Below, piece by piece: positions 17,826-26,945 of a stretch of 64,000 nt of DNA. Both the position numbers and the translations under genes were made by a program. Positions within the stretch are counted from its first letter, which is position 1, and each line of letters opens with the position of its first letter. The notes beneath the pieces are model-generated. The model saw only the letters and a list, made by a program, of their open reading frames with translations, ran no database searches and had not been told where the DNA came from. Source of the DNA: Nocardia carnea NBRC 14403 (GTDB lineage: Bacteria > Actinomycetota > Actinomycetes > Mycobacteriales > Mycobacteriaceae); the NCBI RefSeq assembly GCF_000308515.1, contig NZ_BAFV01000051.1, positions 62,001 through 126,000 of the forward strand. The letters are read 5' to 3'.

Positions 17826-18162
17826 CTGCTGATCTGCCTTTCATTGTGGTCACGGCGCAATTCAGCGACTCACGCGGTTCGCGAGCCCGGTTTTGCGAAT
17901 GGAGTGTGTGACCGCCGCGCGGTACGGAACCGGAGACGGGCTGACACTGTCCGGAAGGACGATCGACCATTCTGCCAGATGCAGGTCCGAGCCCGAAATC
18001 GTGCCCGTTCCGTCGCGCCTCCGGCGCCCGGCCCGGCCTGCCGACCGGGGACGCCGGACCGCTGGACAATCCTGCCGCCCGGTAGCGGGCCGCGACACGC
18101 GTGCGTAGTGTCCGCTGGGTCGCGCTGTCCGCGCGACGGCAACGATCGAGAGTACGGACAGC
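17826..18162. other. divergent regulatory region rpsP / VWA gene
   Basis: The 337 bases contain no supported gene. They must carry the rpsP operon promoter (leftward) and the VWA gene promoter (rightward); I could not single out convincing -35/-10 pairs. Confidence 0.5.
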
Positions 18163-20058
18163 GTGTTGTTTCTGAACAGAGTCCTCGCCGCGGCGGCCGC
18201 GGCAGTGATCGCGTCGGTGCCGGTCGCCATGCCCGCACTCGCGCAGCAGTCGCCACAGGCCGGGACCGAATACGCCCCGACGATGCTGGTACTGGATGCG
18301 TCGGGTTCGATGCTGGCGGCCGATCCCAGCGGCGGCACCAAGATGGACGCGGCCAAGAATGCGGTCCGCAGTTTCGTCACCGCGGCGCCGGACAACGCAA
18401 AGGTCGGCCTCTCGGCCTACGGCACCGGCACCGGTAATTCGGACGCGGAGAAGGCCGCGGGCTGCCAGGACGTGCAGATCCTGCAGCCGGCCGAAACCAT
18501 CGACAAACCGGCGTTGACCGCAGCCACCGACGGGATCGTTCCGCGCGGGTACACACCGATCGGTGCATCGCTTCGGGCGGCCGCCGCGGCACTGCCGCAG
18601 GAGGGACCGCGCTCGATCGTGCTGGTCTCCGACGGCCTCGACACCTGCGCACCACCGGATCCCTGCGATGTCGCCCGCGAACTCAGCGCCCAGGGCAACG
18701 AAATCGTGATGCACGCCATCGGTTTCGGCGTCGACGATGCTTCGCGCGCACAGTTGACCTGTATCGCCCAGACCACCGGCGGCACCTACACCGATGCCGC
18801 CGACGGCGCGGCACTCGAACAGGTGCTACCCCGGGTCAGTGCCGTCGCCCTGCGCAGCTATGCCCCGGTGGGCACCCCGATCGCCGGCACACCGGAATAC
18901 CGTGAAGCCCCCGTCGCAGAGCCCGGCCAGCACCTCGATGTACTGAAGCCGAAGAACAAGCAGTACTACGCGGTGGATGTGCCCGACGCTGCCACGGCCT
19001 ATTTCAGCGCCACTGTGTCGTTTCCGCGTGGCGACGATGCGGTGTCATCGAACAACAGGCTCGATATCCGTGTCTACGGCAACGACGGGCACGACTGCAA
19101 TGCCTTCGAGTTCGCTCAGGCGACCCGGTCGACCGATGGTGTGGCCCTGACGGTCAGCAGCGTCTGGGCCGGTGCTGCCGAACCTGAATCCGGCAGCTTC
19201 AGCACCGATAAGTGCCGAGGAGGGGGCCGATACTACTTCGCACTGGAATGGGGTCATGTCGCAGACAATGCACCGGCCCAGCTGCCGGTGGAACTGTCGG
19301 TCGGAGTGGAGCCGGGCGTCACCGATCCCGGCCCGGCGGCCCGGCCGACCGCGGTGGAGTTCACCGCACCCGACGGCACCCCGGCCCCGGTGACCGGCGG
19401 CGGATCGTTCAATGTCGCGGCAGATCTGCCCGGGACCGGCCGCTACACCGATACCGTGCAGCGGGGTGAGTTCGTCTTCTACCGAGTGAAGGTCGATTGG
19501 GGCCAGGGGCTGGCCTACCGGGTGAGATTCGGCGACAGCGCCGAGCAAGGCAGCGAGTACACCTCGAATATCGCGACCACGCTCTACAACCCGTACCGCG
19601 GCGAGCTCGACTCCAGCACCACCTCCTACGCGGGCACGGAGCGGATCCTGCCGGTCAACGATCCGGCGCTGGCGACGGTCCCGGTCCGCTATCTCAATCG
19701 AGAAGAACGCGGCGAGGTCGCCGGCCAGGCCGTGGCGGGCTGGCACTACATCGCGGTGAAACTGAGCCCGACGATCCACAGCACCCGCGCGGTCGCACCC
19801 GTGCCGGTCGAACTGGAGGTCGCGGTCACCGGTGAGCCCGAACCCGGACCGCAGTACGCGGACGGCGATACCGCGGCCGAGGGAACATTCGGCGAGAAAT
19901 CGAAGCAGGTGGCCGCCGGCGATTCGGCCGAGGAAGCGGGGGAAACCTCCGACAGCGGGATATCGCCGCTGGTGTGGGTTGCCATTGCGGCCGCCGCGGT
20001 GGTGGCGGTGGCGGCGTTCGCCGGTGCGCTGCTACTGGCCCGCCGACGCAAGCACTGA
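18163..20058 (+). CDS. membrane-anchored VWA-domain protein
   Basis: A 631-residue exported protein. A signal peptide covers residues 1-27 (ends AMPALAQQ). A von Willebrand A domain follows from about 38 to 225, with the MIDAS motif DASGSM (D45, S47, S49), the Thr in RGYTPIGASL and the Asp in VSDGLD. Then come about 360 residues of beta-rich extracellular sequence and a C-terminal helix (WVAIAAAAVVAVAAFAGALL) with a basic stop-transfer tail. It probably binds a partner outside the membrane through a metal ion. The CQD and CAPPDPCD motifs may form disulfides. GTG start. It ends at a strong terminator; the ligand is unknown. Confidence 0.88.
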   Translation: MLFLNRVLAAAAAAVIASVPVAMPALAQQSPQAGTEYAPTMLVLDASGSMLAADPSGGTKMDAAKNAVRSFVTAAPDNAKVGLSAYGTGTGNSDAEKAAGCQDVQILQPAETIDKPALTAATDGIVPRGYTPIGASLRAAAAALPQEGPRSIVLVSDGLDTCAPPDPCDVARELSAQGNEIVMHAIGFGVDDASRAQLTCIAQTTGGTYTDAADGAALEQVLPRVSAVALRSYAPVGTPIAGTPEYREAPVAEPGQHLDVLKPKNKQYYAVDVPDAATAYFSATVSFPRGDDAVSSNNRLDIRVYGNDGHDCNAFEFAQATRSTDGVALTVSSVWAGAAEPESGSFSTDKCRGGGRYYFALEWGHVADNAPAQLPVELSVGVEPGVTDPGPAARPTAVEFTAPDGTPAPVTGGGSFNVAADLPGTGRYTDTVQRGEFVFYRVKVDWGQGLAYRVRFGDSAEQGSEYTSNIATTLYNPYRGELDSSTTSYAGTERILPVNDPALATVPVRYLNREERGEVAGQAVAGWHYIAVKLSPTIHSTRAVAPVPVELEVAVTGEPEPGPQYADGDTAAEGTFGEKSKQVAAGDSAEEAGETSDSGISPLVWVAIAAAAVVAVAAFAGALLLARRRKH

Positions 20059-20064
20059 GCCGGA

Positions 20065-20100
20065 ATCTCCCCTGAGCACGCGAAATCGCTCAGGGGAGAT
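20065..20100 (+). terminator. terminator of the VWA gene
   Basis: A perfect 13-bp hairpin (ATCTCCCCTGAGC with its complement) with a 10-base loop, starting 7 bases after the stop codon. Confidence 0.8.
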
Positions 20101-20194
20101 GGATCATTCCGCGATCCCACAGGCGGTAATGCCGTTACTACCGCGGCGGGTATCCGGTCGCCGACTGCATGGCAGCCACACCCCCGGATACGCG

Positions 20195-20231
20195 GACGCC
20201 GCCCAACCTTTCGCAAAAGGGGGGCGGCGTC
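20195..20231 (-). terminator. terminator of ffh
   Basis: An inverted repeat of 10 bp (GACGCCGCCC with GGGCGGCGTC) enclosing a further CCTTT/AAAGG pair and a cgca loop, 22 bases after the ffh stop. It stands opposite the VWA terminator and insulates the two convergent genes. Confidence 0.75.
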
Positions 20232-20253
20232 GCGTCGACGGTTTACCGCCGCG

Positions 20254-21819
20254 CTACTTATCCGGGAACTTGAACTTGGACAGATCGAAGTTCTCCAGCC
20301 CGGGCGGCAGTTGATCGAGGCCGGGCGGCATATTCGACAGGTCCGGCATACCGGCCCCGCCCGCGGGCATACCGGGCATCCCCGGGAAGCCGCCGCGCAT
20401 CTTCGGCTGGGTGGGCCCGCGACCGCCCTTCTTGCCCTTCTTCCCCTTTTTGTTCTTGGTGCGCCGGTTACCGCCCGGCATCCCCATCTGCCGGCCCATC
20501 GCGGTCATCATCTTGCGGGCCTCGAAGAACCGGTCGACCAGCTGGTTGACATCGGAGACCTGCACCCCGGAGCCGTTGGCGATCCGCAACCGCCGGGAAG
20601 CGTTGATGATCTTCGGGTTGTCCCGTTCCGCGGGGGTCATACCGCGGATGATGGCCTGGACCCGGTCGAGCTGTTTATCGTCGACCTGGGCGAGGGCGTC
20701 CTTCATCTGCCCGGCACCCGGCAGCATCCCGAGCAGGTTGCCGATGGGACCCAGCTTCCGGATCGCCAGCATCTGATCGAGGAAATCCTCTAGGGTGAGT
20801 TCACCGCTGCCGATCTTGCGCGCGGCCTCCTCGGCCTGCTGCGCGTCGTAGACCTGCTCGGCCTGTTCGATGAGGGTGAGCACATCGCCCATCCCGAGGA
20901 TGCGGCTCGCCATCCGGTCGGGGTGGAAGACGTCGAAATCCTCGAGCTTCTCACCGGTGGAGGCGAACATGATCGGCTCGCCGGTGACGTTGCGCACGCT
21001 CAGCGCGGCGCCACCGCGGGCGTCGCCGTCGAGTTTGGTGAGCACCACACCGGTGAAGCCGACGCCGTCGCGGAAAGCTTCGGCGGTGGAGACGGCGTCC
21101 TGGCCGATCATGGCGTCGAGGACGAACAGGGTTTCGTCGGGTTTCACCGCGTCGCGGATTCCGGCGGCCTGCGCCATCAGTTCGGAATCGATACCGAGCC
21201 GGCCGGCGGTGTCGACGATCACCACGTCGTACTGTTTGGCGCGCGCCTCGGCGACGCCGGATTCGGCGACCGCGATCGGATCGGCCGCGGTGACCCCGAG
21301 CGCGTTCTCACCGCCACCGATGGAGGTGCCGGGGTGGGGCGCGAACACCGGGACACCGGCGCGTTCGCCCACCACCTGCAACTGGGTGACGGCGCCGGGA
21401 CGCTGCAGGTCGCAGGCCACCAGCAGCGGCTGGTGGCCCTGATCGCGCAGCCATTTGGCGAGCTTGCCGGCGAGGGTGGTCTTACCGGCGCCCTGCAGGC
21501 CGGCGAGCATGATCACCGTCGGCGGCGTCTTGGCCAGCGTCAAGCGCCGGGTCTCGCCGCCGAGGATGGCGACGAGTTCCTCGTTGACGATCTTGACGAC
21601 CTGCTGGGCCGGATTCAGCGCCGCGGAAACCTCGGCGCCCTTCGCGCGTTCCTTGATCCGGGAGATGAACCCGCGGACCACCGGCAACGCGACATCGGCC
21701 TCCAGCAGAGCCAGCCGGATCTCCCGGCAGGTGGCGTCGATATCGGCCGGCGACAGGCGTCCCTTACCGCGAAGGTCCTTCAGGGCACCGGTCAACCGGT
21801 CGGATAAAGATTCGAACAC
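20254..21819 (-). CDS. ffh: signal recognition particle protein Ffh
   Basis: A 521-residue SRP54 GTPase that binds 4.5S RNA and signal sequences and docks with FtsY. The N domain starts MFESLSDRLTGALKDL. The G domain has GLQGAGKTTLAGKLA, VDTAGRLG and LTKLDGDARGG. The M domain (from about 300) is Met- and Gly-rich and ends in a long GMPG/Pro-rich tail after a basic stretch (RRTKNKKGKKGKKGGRG). Its partner FtsY is also in this window. GTG start at 21819. Confidence 0.96.
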   Translation of the reverse strand: MFESLSDRLTGALKDLRGKGRLSPADIDATCREIRLALLEADVALPVVRGFISRIKERAKGAEVSAALNPAQQVVKIVNEELVAILGGETRRLTLAKTPPTVIMLAGLQGAGKTTLAGKLAKWLRDQGHQPLLVACDLQRPGAVTQLQVVGERAGVPVFAPHPGTSIGGGENALGVTAADPIAVAESGVAEARAKQYDVVIVDTAGRLGIDSELMAQAAGIRDAVKPDETLFVLDAMIGQDAVSTAEAFRDGVGFTGVVLTKLDGDARGGAALSVRNVTGEPIMFASTGEKLEDFDVFHPDRMASRILGMGDVLTLIEQAEQVYDAQQAEEAARKIGSGELTLEDFLDQMLAIRKLGPIGNLLGMLPGAGQMKDALAQVDDKQLDRVQAIIRGMTPAERDNPKIINASRRLRIANGSGVQVSDVNQLVDRFFEARKMMTAMGRQMGMPGGNRRTKNKKGKKGKKGGRGPTQPKMRGGFPGMPGMPAGGAGMPDLSNMPPGLDQLPPGLENFDLSKFKFPDK

Positions 21820-21925
21820 CTGGCGCGCTCCTGATCTCGAGTGACGTCACTGAGTCCCAGGGTAATGGGCGTCCCAGACTAGCGGGCGTCGCGGCGTGAC
21901 TCCGCTCGCACCGTCGGTGCCCGCA

Positions 21926-21989
21926 CTGTACTCGAGAAACCGGCCCTGCACCCGAGAAGAGAAACCGGCACCGCACTCGAGAATACGGC
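21926..21989. repeat. three imperfect direct repeats upstream of ffh
   Basis: Three related units follow each other: at 21926 (ctgtactcgagaaaccggc), at 21946 (with an extra agaga insertion) and at 21971 (ccgcactcgagaatacggc). Period is about 20-25 bases. The tract lies between ffh and the small gene at 22000. Its meaning is unknown. Confidence 0.5.
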
Positions 21990-21999
21990 GCCGGAGGGT

Positions 22000-22305
22000 T
22001 CAGCTCGCGGGGGTGGAGAAACCGCGCTGGTAGTCGTGCTGTTCCACGGCGACCAGATAGGCCGCTTCCCGGCCGGTGAGGCCGAGTCCGCGGGCCAGGG
22101 AATCCAGTTGCGACCAGTCGTCGTCCGGCGGGACGCCGACGGTCGCGACGGCGGCGGCCACGGTCATCGCGGCCATCGCCTGGGGTTCGGTGAGTGTTCG
22201 CCCGGGTAGCCAGGTCACCACCCAGTAGGCGTCGCCCACGCATCGGGCGATATGAGGGGTCATATCGCTGGTCATGATCGACGAGGTCACCACTTGGATT
22301 GCCAC
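22000..22305 (-). CDS. small conserved-looking protein of unknown function
   Basis: A 101-residue protein starting at the GTG at 22305, eight bases after GAGGGGAG. It contains PHIARCVGDAYWVVTWLPGR, an Ala-rich helix (MAAMTVAAAVATVG) and a C-terminal helix-rich segment (LTGREAAYLVAVEQHDYQRG). It has no signal or clear membrane anchor. I recognise no family; the well-placed ribosome site and codon usage support a real gene. It lies after the glnD terminator, reading the same way. Confidence 0.65.
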   Translation of the reverse strand: MAIQVVTSSIMTSDMTPHIARCVGDAYWVVTWLPGRTLTEPQAMAAMTVAAAVATVGVPPDDDWSQLDSLARGLGLTGREAAYLVAVEQHDYQRGFSTPAS

Positions 22306-22437
22306 CGACCTGCTCCCCTCATGAGCGCGACAGCTGACTCCCGAATCGTAGGGGCCGGATCTCGCGTGGCTCAGGACCTGTTGGCAACTGGAGGGCAATC
22401 GACGCTCAATGGTGACCTTGGACACAGGACCTGCCGT

Positions 22438-22464
22438 CCGCCCGCCCCGGTCGTGGGCGGGCGG
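22438..22464 (-). terminator. terminator of the amtB-glnB-glnD operon
   Basis: A perfect 10-bp hairpin (CCGCCCGCCC with GGGCGGGCGG) and a 7-base loop, 9 bases after the glnD stop. Confidence 0.75.
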
Positions 22465-22473
22465 CCTCGGCGC

Positions 22474-24948
22474 TCAGGTCCGTTCCTGCTCCGGGGTTTT
22501 GCGCGGCGCCGGCTGCGGAACCTCCGCCAGGATCGCGGTTTCGATGGCCGACCGCCGCTGCGGACCGGAGTCGTCGCCCAATTCCACACAGAAGACATCG
22601 ACCACGAACGATCCCATGGTCACCACCTTGGCCCAGCGCACATCGGCGCCCGCGCCCGACAGTACGGCGGACAACCGGCACAGCAAGCCGATGCGGTCTT
22701 CCGCCCGTAACTGCAGGATGAACTGGCCCGCGGCCTGGGTCGGTGTCCACAACAACCACGGTTCGGCCCGGGCGTGACGGGCCGCGGCGGGCGTATCACG
22801 TTCCCGCGCGGTGAGAACGGCGCGCACATCGAGATCACCGGCGATCGCGCGTTTGAGTTCCTGGCGTAACAGCCCGGCGTCCGGTGGTGACCCGAAGGCC
22901 GGTGTCACGACGAAGGTGTTGATCGCCGACTCCCCCGCGGCGCCGATCGACGCCGACAGCACCCGCAGCGAATGCAGTGCCAGCACACCGGCGGTATCGG
23001 CCAGCAAACCGGGGGTATCCGGGGCGATCACGGTGGCGAGGTAGGTGTATTTACCGTCGCCCTGGGATAATTCGACGTGCACTCCACCGGCGGCGGCGCG
23101 GGCGAGCAGCTCCTGCGGTATGGGTTCGGGCTCGGGCAGCTCCTCGCCCGCCATCACGGTCCGGCAGCGCCGGACCAGTTCGCCGATCAGCGTCGCTTTC
23201 CAGTCCCCCCAGACACCCGGTCCGGTGGCCAGCGAATCCGCTTCCGCCAGCGCATGCAACAGTTCCAGCCGCCGCGGATCGTATTCGAGTGCCTCCGCCA
23301 CGTACTGCACCGTGGCCGGATCGTCGATATCACGGTGGGTGGCCACATCGGGCAGTAGCAGATGGTGGCGTACCAAGGCGCTGAGGATTTCCACATCCGA
23401 GGGCCACAGCCCCATGCGGCGGCCGATCTGCGTGGCGAGTTCGGCGCCGACCACACAGTGGTCCTCGATGCGGCCCTTGCCGATATCGTGCAACAGCGCA
23501 CCGAGCGCCAGCAGATCGGGCCGGGCGACCCGGGTGCTCGCGGCGCTCGCGTAGGCGACGGTCTCCACCGAATGGCGGTCCACGGTCCAGACGTGCAGGG
23601 CGTCGCGCGGCGGCAGGTCACGCACCGCACCCCATTCCGGAAGCAGCCTGCCCCACAGGCCGGTACGGTCGAGCGCCTCCACCGCGTCGATCACCCCGCG
23701 GCCGGAACCGAGCAGCACCAGCAGATCGTTGAGAGCGTCTTTCGGCCACGGCTCCCGCAGTTCCGGGGCGTCCTCGGCCAGCCGGTTGAGGGTGGTCGCC
23801 GACATCGGCAGACCCGATTGCGCGGAGGCCGCCGCCACCCGCAGGATCAGGCCGGGGTCGCGTTGCGGCCGGGCATCCCGGGCGAGCACCACCTCACCCG
23901 CATGTTCGACCACACCCTCGTCCAGGGGCCGCCGCACCGGCATCCGCCGCAGCCGCGCCAGCCCACGCCGCGGCAACGCGTTACCGGCGGTACGCAACCC
24001 GACGTCCACCGAATAGCCGACGGTGCGGGCCGCGTCGCTGAGGGTGCGGGCGAGATCGAACCGGTCACCGATACGCAGGGCCGCACCGATCTCGTCTGCA
24101 TCCTGGGCGCGCAGCTGGTCCCGGGCCCGGCCCGCCACCCGGTGCAGTTCGGTGCGGACGTCCAGGAGCCGGCGATGTGCCTGGGCCAGGCCACCGCCCG
24201 GCGTCTCCGGACCGAGCCCCGGCATGGCATCGGTGAGCTGTGCGATGGCCAGCGCATCCAAGAGCTGGATATCGCGCAACCCGCCGCGACCGTTCTTCAG
24301 ATCGGGTTCGGTGCGGTGGGCGATCTGCCCGCTGCGGTCCCAGCGGACGCGGACACCGGTGAGTAGTTCGTCGTAGCGGCCGCGGATACCGCGGCGCCAG
24401 TCCTTGCGGATACCGGCGATGATCCGGTCGCTGAGTTCGGGGTTGCCGACGATATGGCGGGCATCGAGCATCCCGAGCGCGGCGACCAGATCATCGGCGG
24501 CCACCTTCAACGCCTGCGGTACCGTGCGCACACTGTGGTCGAGTTTGATGTGGGCGTCCCACAGCGGATACCACAGCCGGTCGGCGATTTCGGCGACCCG
24601 CTTCGGATCCATATCTTCGTGCAGCAACACCAGATCCAGATCGGAGTAGGGCAGCATCTCGCGCCGGCCGAGCCCGCCCACGGCCATGATCGCCAGGCCG
24701 CTGTCCGGGGTTATCCCGACCTCGGTGCCCTTGCTGGTCAGCCACAGCTCGTACAGGTCGACCAGCGCCGACCGCAGTGATTCGGCATCCAAGCGCGGAT
24801 GCCGGGGTTGCCCACCGCCGAGTAGCTGGTCGCGGGCGCGGACCAGGTCGGCGGCGCCGTTCGACAGTTCCACGGCTTTACCGGTCGGTCCGGCGCCGAC
24901 CCGCCTCTGCTCCCTTTTCTGCCGGTCTTCATCCAACCGAACCACCAC
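22474..24948 (-). CDS. glnD: PII uridylyl/adenylyltransferase GlnD
   Basis: An 824-residue bifunctional enzyme that modifies and demodifies the PII protein according to glutamine. Domains in order: nucleotidyltransferase (GGLGRREMLPYSDLDLVLLH near residue 92), linker, HD hydrolase (LLHDIGKGRIEDH near 455) and two ACT domains at the C-terminus (about 640-720 and 740-815). In actinomycetes the modification is adenylylation of Tyr51. The GTG start at 24948 lies only 12 bases from a very stable hairpin and has a poor ribosome site, so the start and its control deserve care. Confidence 0.94.
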   Translation of the reverse strand: MVVRLDEDRQKREQRRVGAGPTGKAVELSNGAADLVRARDQLLGGGQPRHPRLDAESLRSALVDLYELWLTSKGTEVGITPDSGLAIMAVGGLGRREMLPYSDLDLVLLHEDMDPKRVAEIADRLWYPLWDAHIKLDHSVRTVPQALKVAADDLVAALGMLDARHIVGNPELSDRIIAGIRKDWRRGIRGRYDELLTGVRVRWDRSGQIAHRTEPDLKNGRGGLRDIQLLDALAIAQLTDAMPGLGPETPGGGLAQAHRRLLDVRTELHRVAGRARDQLRAQDADEIGAALRIGDRFDLARTLSDAARTVGYSVDVGLRTAGNALPRRGLARLRRMPVRRPLDEGVVEHAGEVVLARDARPQRDPGLILRVAAASAQSGLPMSATTLNRLAEDAPELREPWPKDALNDLLVLLGSGRGVIDAVEALDRTGLWGRLLPEWGAVRDLPPRDALHVWTVDRHSVETVAYASAASTRVARPDLLALGALLHDIGKGRIEDHCVVGAELATQIGRRMGLWPSDVEILSALVRHHLLLPDVATHRDIDDPATVQYVAEALEYDPRRLELLHALAEADSLATGPGVWGDWKATLIGELVRRCRTVMAGEELPEPEPIPQELLARAAAGGVHVELSQGDGKYTYLATVIAPDTPGLLADTAGVLALHSLRVLSASIGAAGESAINTFVVTPAFGSPPDAGLLRQELKRAIAGDLDVRAVLTARERDTPAAARHARAEPWLLWTPTQAAGQFILQLRAEDRIGLLCRLSAVLSGAGADVRWAKVVTMGSFVVDVFCVELGDDSGPQRRSAIETAILAEVPQPAPRKTPEQERT

Positions 24949-24959
24949 CCGTCACACAG

Positions 24960-24999
24960 GCGGCCCCGCCCCGACCGGAAACGGTGGGAGCGGGGCCGC
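24960..24999 (-). terminator. intra-operon hairpin between glnB and glnD
   Basis: A 10-bp perfect stem (GCGGCCCCGC with GCGGGGCCGC) whose loop folds into a second stem ACCG-gaaa-CGGT. It lies 58 bases after the glnB stop and 12 before the glnD start. It may act as an attenuating terminator that lowers glnD expression relative to amtB-glnB, as an RNA stability element, or as a block on the ribosome site. Confidence 0.65.
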
Positions 25000-25057
25000 T
25001 GTCGTTGTTTACATACACGCGCGCGGTGCATTCTCGCGCGCTGCCGACGCGGCAGGT

Positions 25058-25396
25058 CTATAGAGCGTCGGTGCCGCGTTCGCCGGTACGCACCCGGACG
25101 ATCGTCTCGACCGGACTGACCCAGACCTTGCCGTCGCCGATCTTGCCGGTGCGCGAGGCATCGACGATGAGATCGACGACCCGGTCCACCGAAGCATCGT
25201 CCACCACGACCTCGACCCGTACCTTCGGGACGAAATCCACCGAATACTCGGCGCCGCGGTAGACCTCGGTATGGCCCTTCTGCCGGCCGTAGCCCTGGAC
25301 CTCGCTCACGGTCATACCGAATACGCCCGCCTGCTCCAGGCCTGTTTTGACGTCTTCGAGCGTGAACGGTTTGACGATTGCGGTGATCAGTTTCAT
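25058..25396 (-). CDS. glnB: nitrogen regulatory protein PII
   Basis: A 112-residue PII trimer subunit that senses 2-oxoglutarate and ATP/ADP and blocks the ammonium channel. The T-loop contains Y51 in EVYRGAEYSVDF, the adenylylation site in actinomycetes, and the B-loop is TGKIGDGKVWV. Of two ATGs the second (25396) is used: GGAGG stands 10 bases before it but only one base before the first. The amtB stop overlaps this leader, so the genes are coupled. It is of GlnK type by context. Confidence 0.96.
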   Translation of the reverse strand: MKLITAIVKPFTLEDVKTGLEQAGVFGMTVSEVQGYGRQKGHTEVYRGAEYSVDFVPKVRVEVVVDDASVDRVVDLIVDASRTGKIGDGKVWVSPVETIVRVRTGERGTDAL

Positions 25397-25401
25397 GGGG
25401 T

Positions 25402-26703
25402 TCATGCCTCCTTGCCGGCCGAACGAGCGGTTCCACCCAGTGCAGCGAAATCGTATGCGGTCTCCGCGTGTTCGGAGTCGTCCATACCAGTGGACTCCGC
25501 TTCGGCGTCGGCACGCAGACCGATCGTGAACTTGATCGCGTACGCGATCGCCAAGGCGATCACGAAGGAATACGCGAGCACGGCAACCGCACCGAGCGTC
25601 TGCCGGCCCAGCAGCTCGAGATCACCGCCGTAGAACAGGCCCGCGGCACCCGCGGGCGCTTCGGGAGCGGCGAACAAGCCGATCAGCACCGTGCCGAGGA
25701 TACCGCCGACCATGTGGATACCTACGACATCGAGCGAATCGTCGTAACCGAACTTGAACTTCAGGCTCACCGCCAGTGCGCAGACCGCGCCGGCGATCAC
25801 GCCGATGGCCAGGGCCCCCAGCACGTTGACCGAGGTACACGACGGGGTGATGGCGACCAGACCGGCGACGATACCGGAGGCGGCGCCCAGCGAGGTGGGC
25901 TTACCGTCACGGATCTTCTCGACCACCAGCCAGCCGATCATCGCGGCAGCGGTGGCGACCAGAGTGGTGATGAAGGCGGCACCGGCGACACCGTCGGCGG
26001 CCGCCGCGGAACCGGCGTTGAAGCCGAACCAGCCGAACCACAGCAGCGCGGCACCCAGCATCACGAACGGCAGGTTGTGCGGCCGGAAGGGCGTCTTGGG
26101 CCAGCCGGCGCGTTTACCGACCACGATCGCCAGGGCGAGCGCGGCGGCACCGGAGTTGATATGCACGGCGGTACCACCGGCGAAGTCGATGGCCTCGACC
26201 TTCTCCATGATCCAGCCGCCACCCCAGACCCAGTGCGCGACCGGGAAGTACACCAGGGTGACCCAGATGGCGCTGAACGCCAGCCACGCCCCGAACTTCA
26301 GCCGGTCGGCGACCGCACCGGAGATCAGCGCCACGGTGATGATCGCGAACATCGCCTGGAAGGCGACGAAGACGGTCGCCGGGATGGTCCCGAACAGCGG
26401 GACACCCGCCGATTCGTCGCCGAATCCGGCGATCAGCGTTTTCAGGCCGAAGAACTGGCCCGGGTCACCGATCAACCCGCCCTTGTCGGTCCCGAACGCG
26501 ACCGAGAAGCCGAACAGCACCCAGAGCACGGCGACGACAGCCATCGCGCTGACGCTCATCATGATCATGTTGAGCACGTTCTTGCTCCGGACCATACCGC
26601 CGTAGAAGAACGCCAGGCCGGGTGTCATCAGCAGTACGAGCGCGGCGCTCGTCAATATCCACGCGGTATCGCCGGCATTGGGCGTCCCGATCACGGTTTC
26701 CAC
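25402..26703 (-). CDS. amtB: ammonium transporter
   Basis: A 433-residue Amt channel with eleven membrane helices. Typical motifs are ALVLLMTPGLAFFYGGMVRSKNVL near residue 25 (in outline TPGLAFFYGG), DFAGGTAVHINSG near 170 with the first pore His, and DVVGIHMVGGILGT near 320 with the second. GTG start after GGGAGGT. The operon amtB-glnB-glnD is the standard actinobacterial nitrogen cluster and is preceded by a GlnR-like box. Confidence 0.96.
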   Translation of the reverse strand: METVIGTPNAGDTAWILTSAALVLLMTPGLAFFYGGMVRSKNVLNMIMMSVSAMAVVAVLWVLFGFSVAFGTDKGGLIGDPGQFFGLKTLIAGFGDESAGVPLFGTIPATVFVAFQAMFAIITVALISGAVADRLKFGAWLAFSAIWVTLVYFPVAHWVWGGGWIMEKVEAIDFAGGTAVHINSGAAALALAIVVGKRAGWPKTPFRPHNLPFVMLGAALLWFGWFGFNAGSAAAADGVAGAAFITTLVATAAAMIGWLVVEKIRDGKPTSLGAASGIVAGLVAITPSCTSVNVLGALAIGVIAGAVCALAVSLKFKFGYDDSLDVVGIHMVGGILGTVLIGLFAAPEAPAGAAGLFYGGDLELLGRQTLGAVAVLAYSFVIALAIAYAIKFTIGLRADAEAESTGMDDSEHAETAYDFAALGGTARSAGKEA

Positions 26704-26776
26704 CAGTTACCTCCCTCATCTTCCGGCCCGCCGCCTGCGCGACTTCGGGCCCGCTAATGAAGGGTGCTCATTCGGT

Positions 26777-26814
26777 GTTTCATCCGTGACGCTCCGGTGT
26801 TTCACCTACGTGAA
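26777..26814 (-). promoter_or_regulatory. GlnR-type operator upstream of amtB
   Basis: Reading leftward, half-sites TTCAC, GAAAC, GCGTC and GAAAC occur at exact 11-base steps (each 5 bases with 6-base spacers). This fits the GlnR consensus gTnAC-n6-GaAAC-n6-GtnAC-n6-GAAAC except for the third site. It ends 73 bases before the amtB start, where an activator site is expected. GlnR itself is not in the window. Confidence 0.75.
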
Positions 26815-26945
26815 TGGATCACGCAGTCATGTTTCGAGTGTGTTGCCGCCGCCGTACCTGCTGTTCACCGCGGTTTGTGAGGTCGCTCCACCCGGCAGCG
26901 ACCGGCCCTCTGTCAGGCCTGCTGGACGCCGCCGGGCGACCGGGA

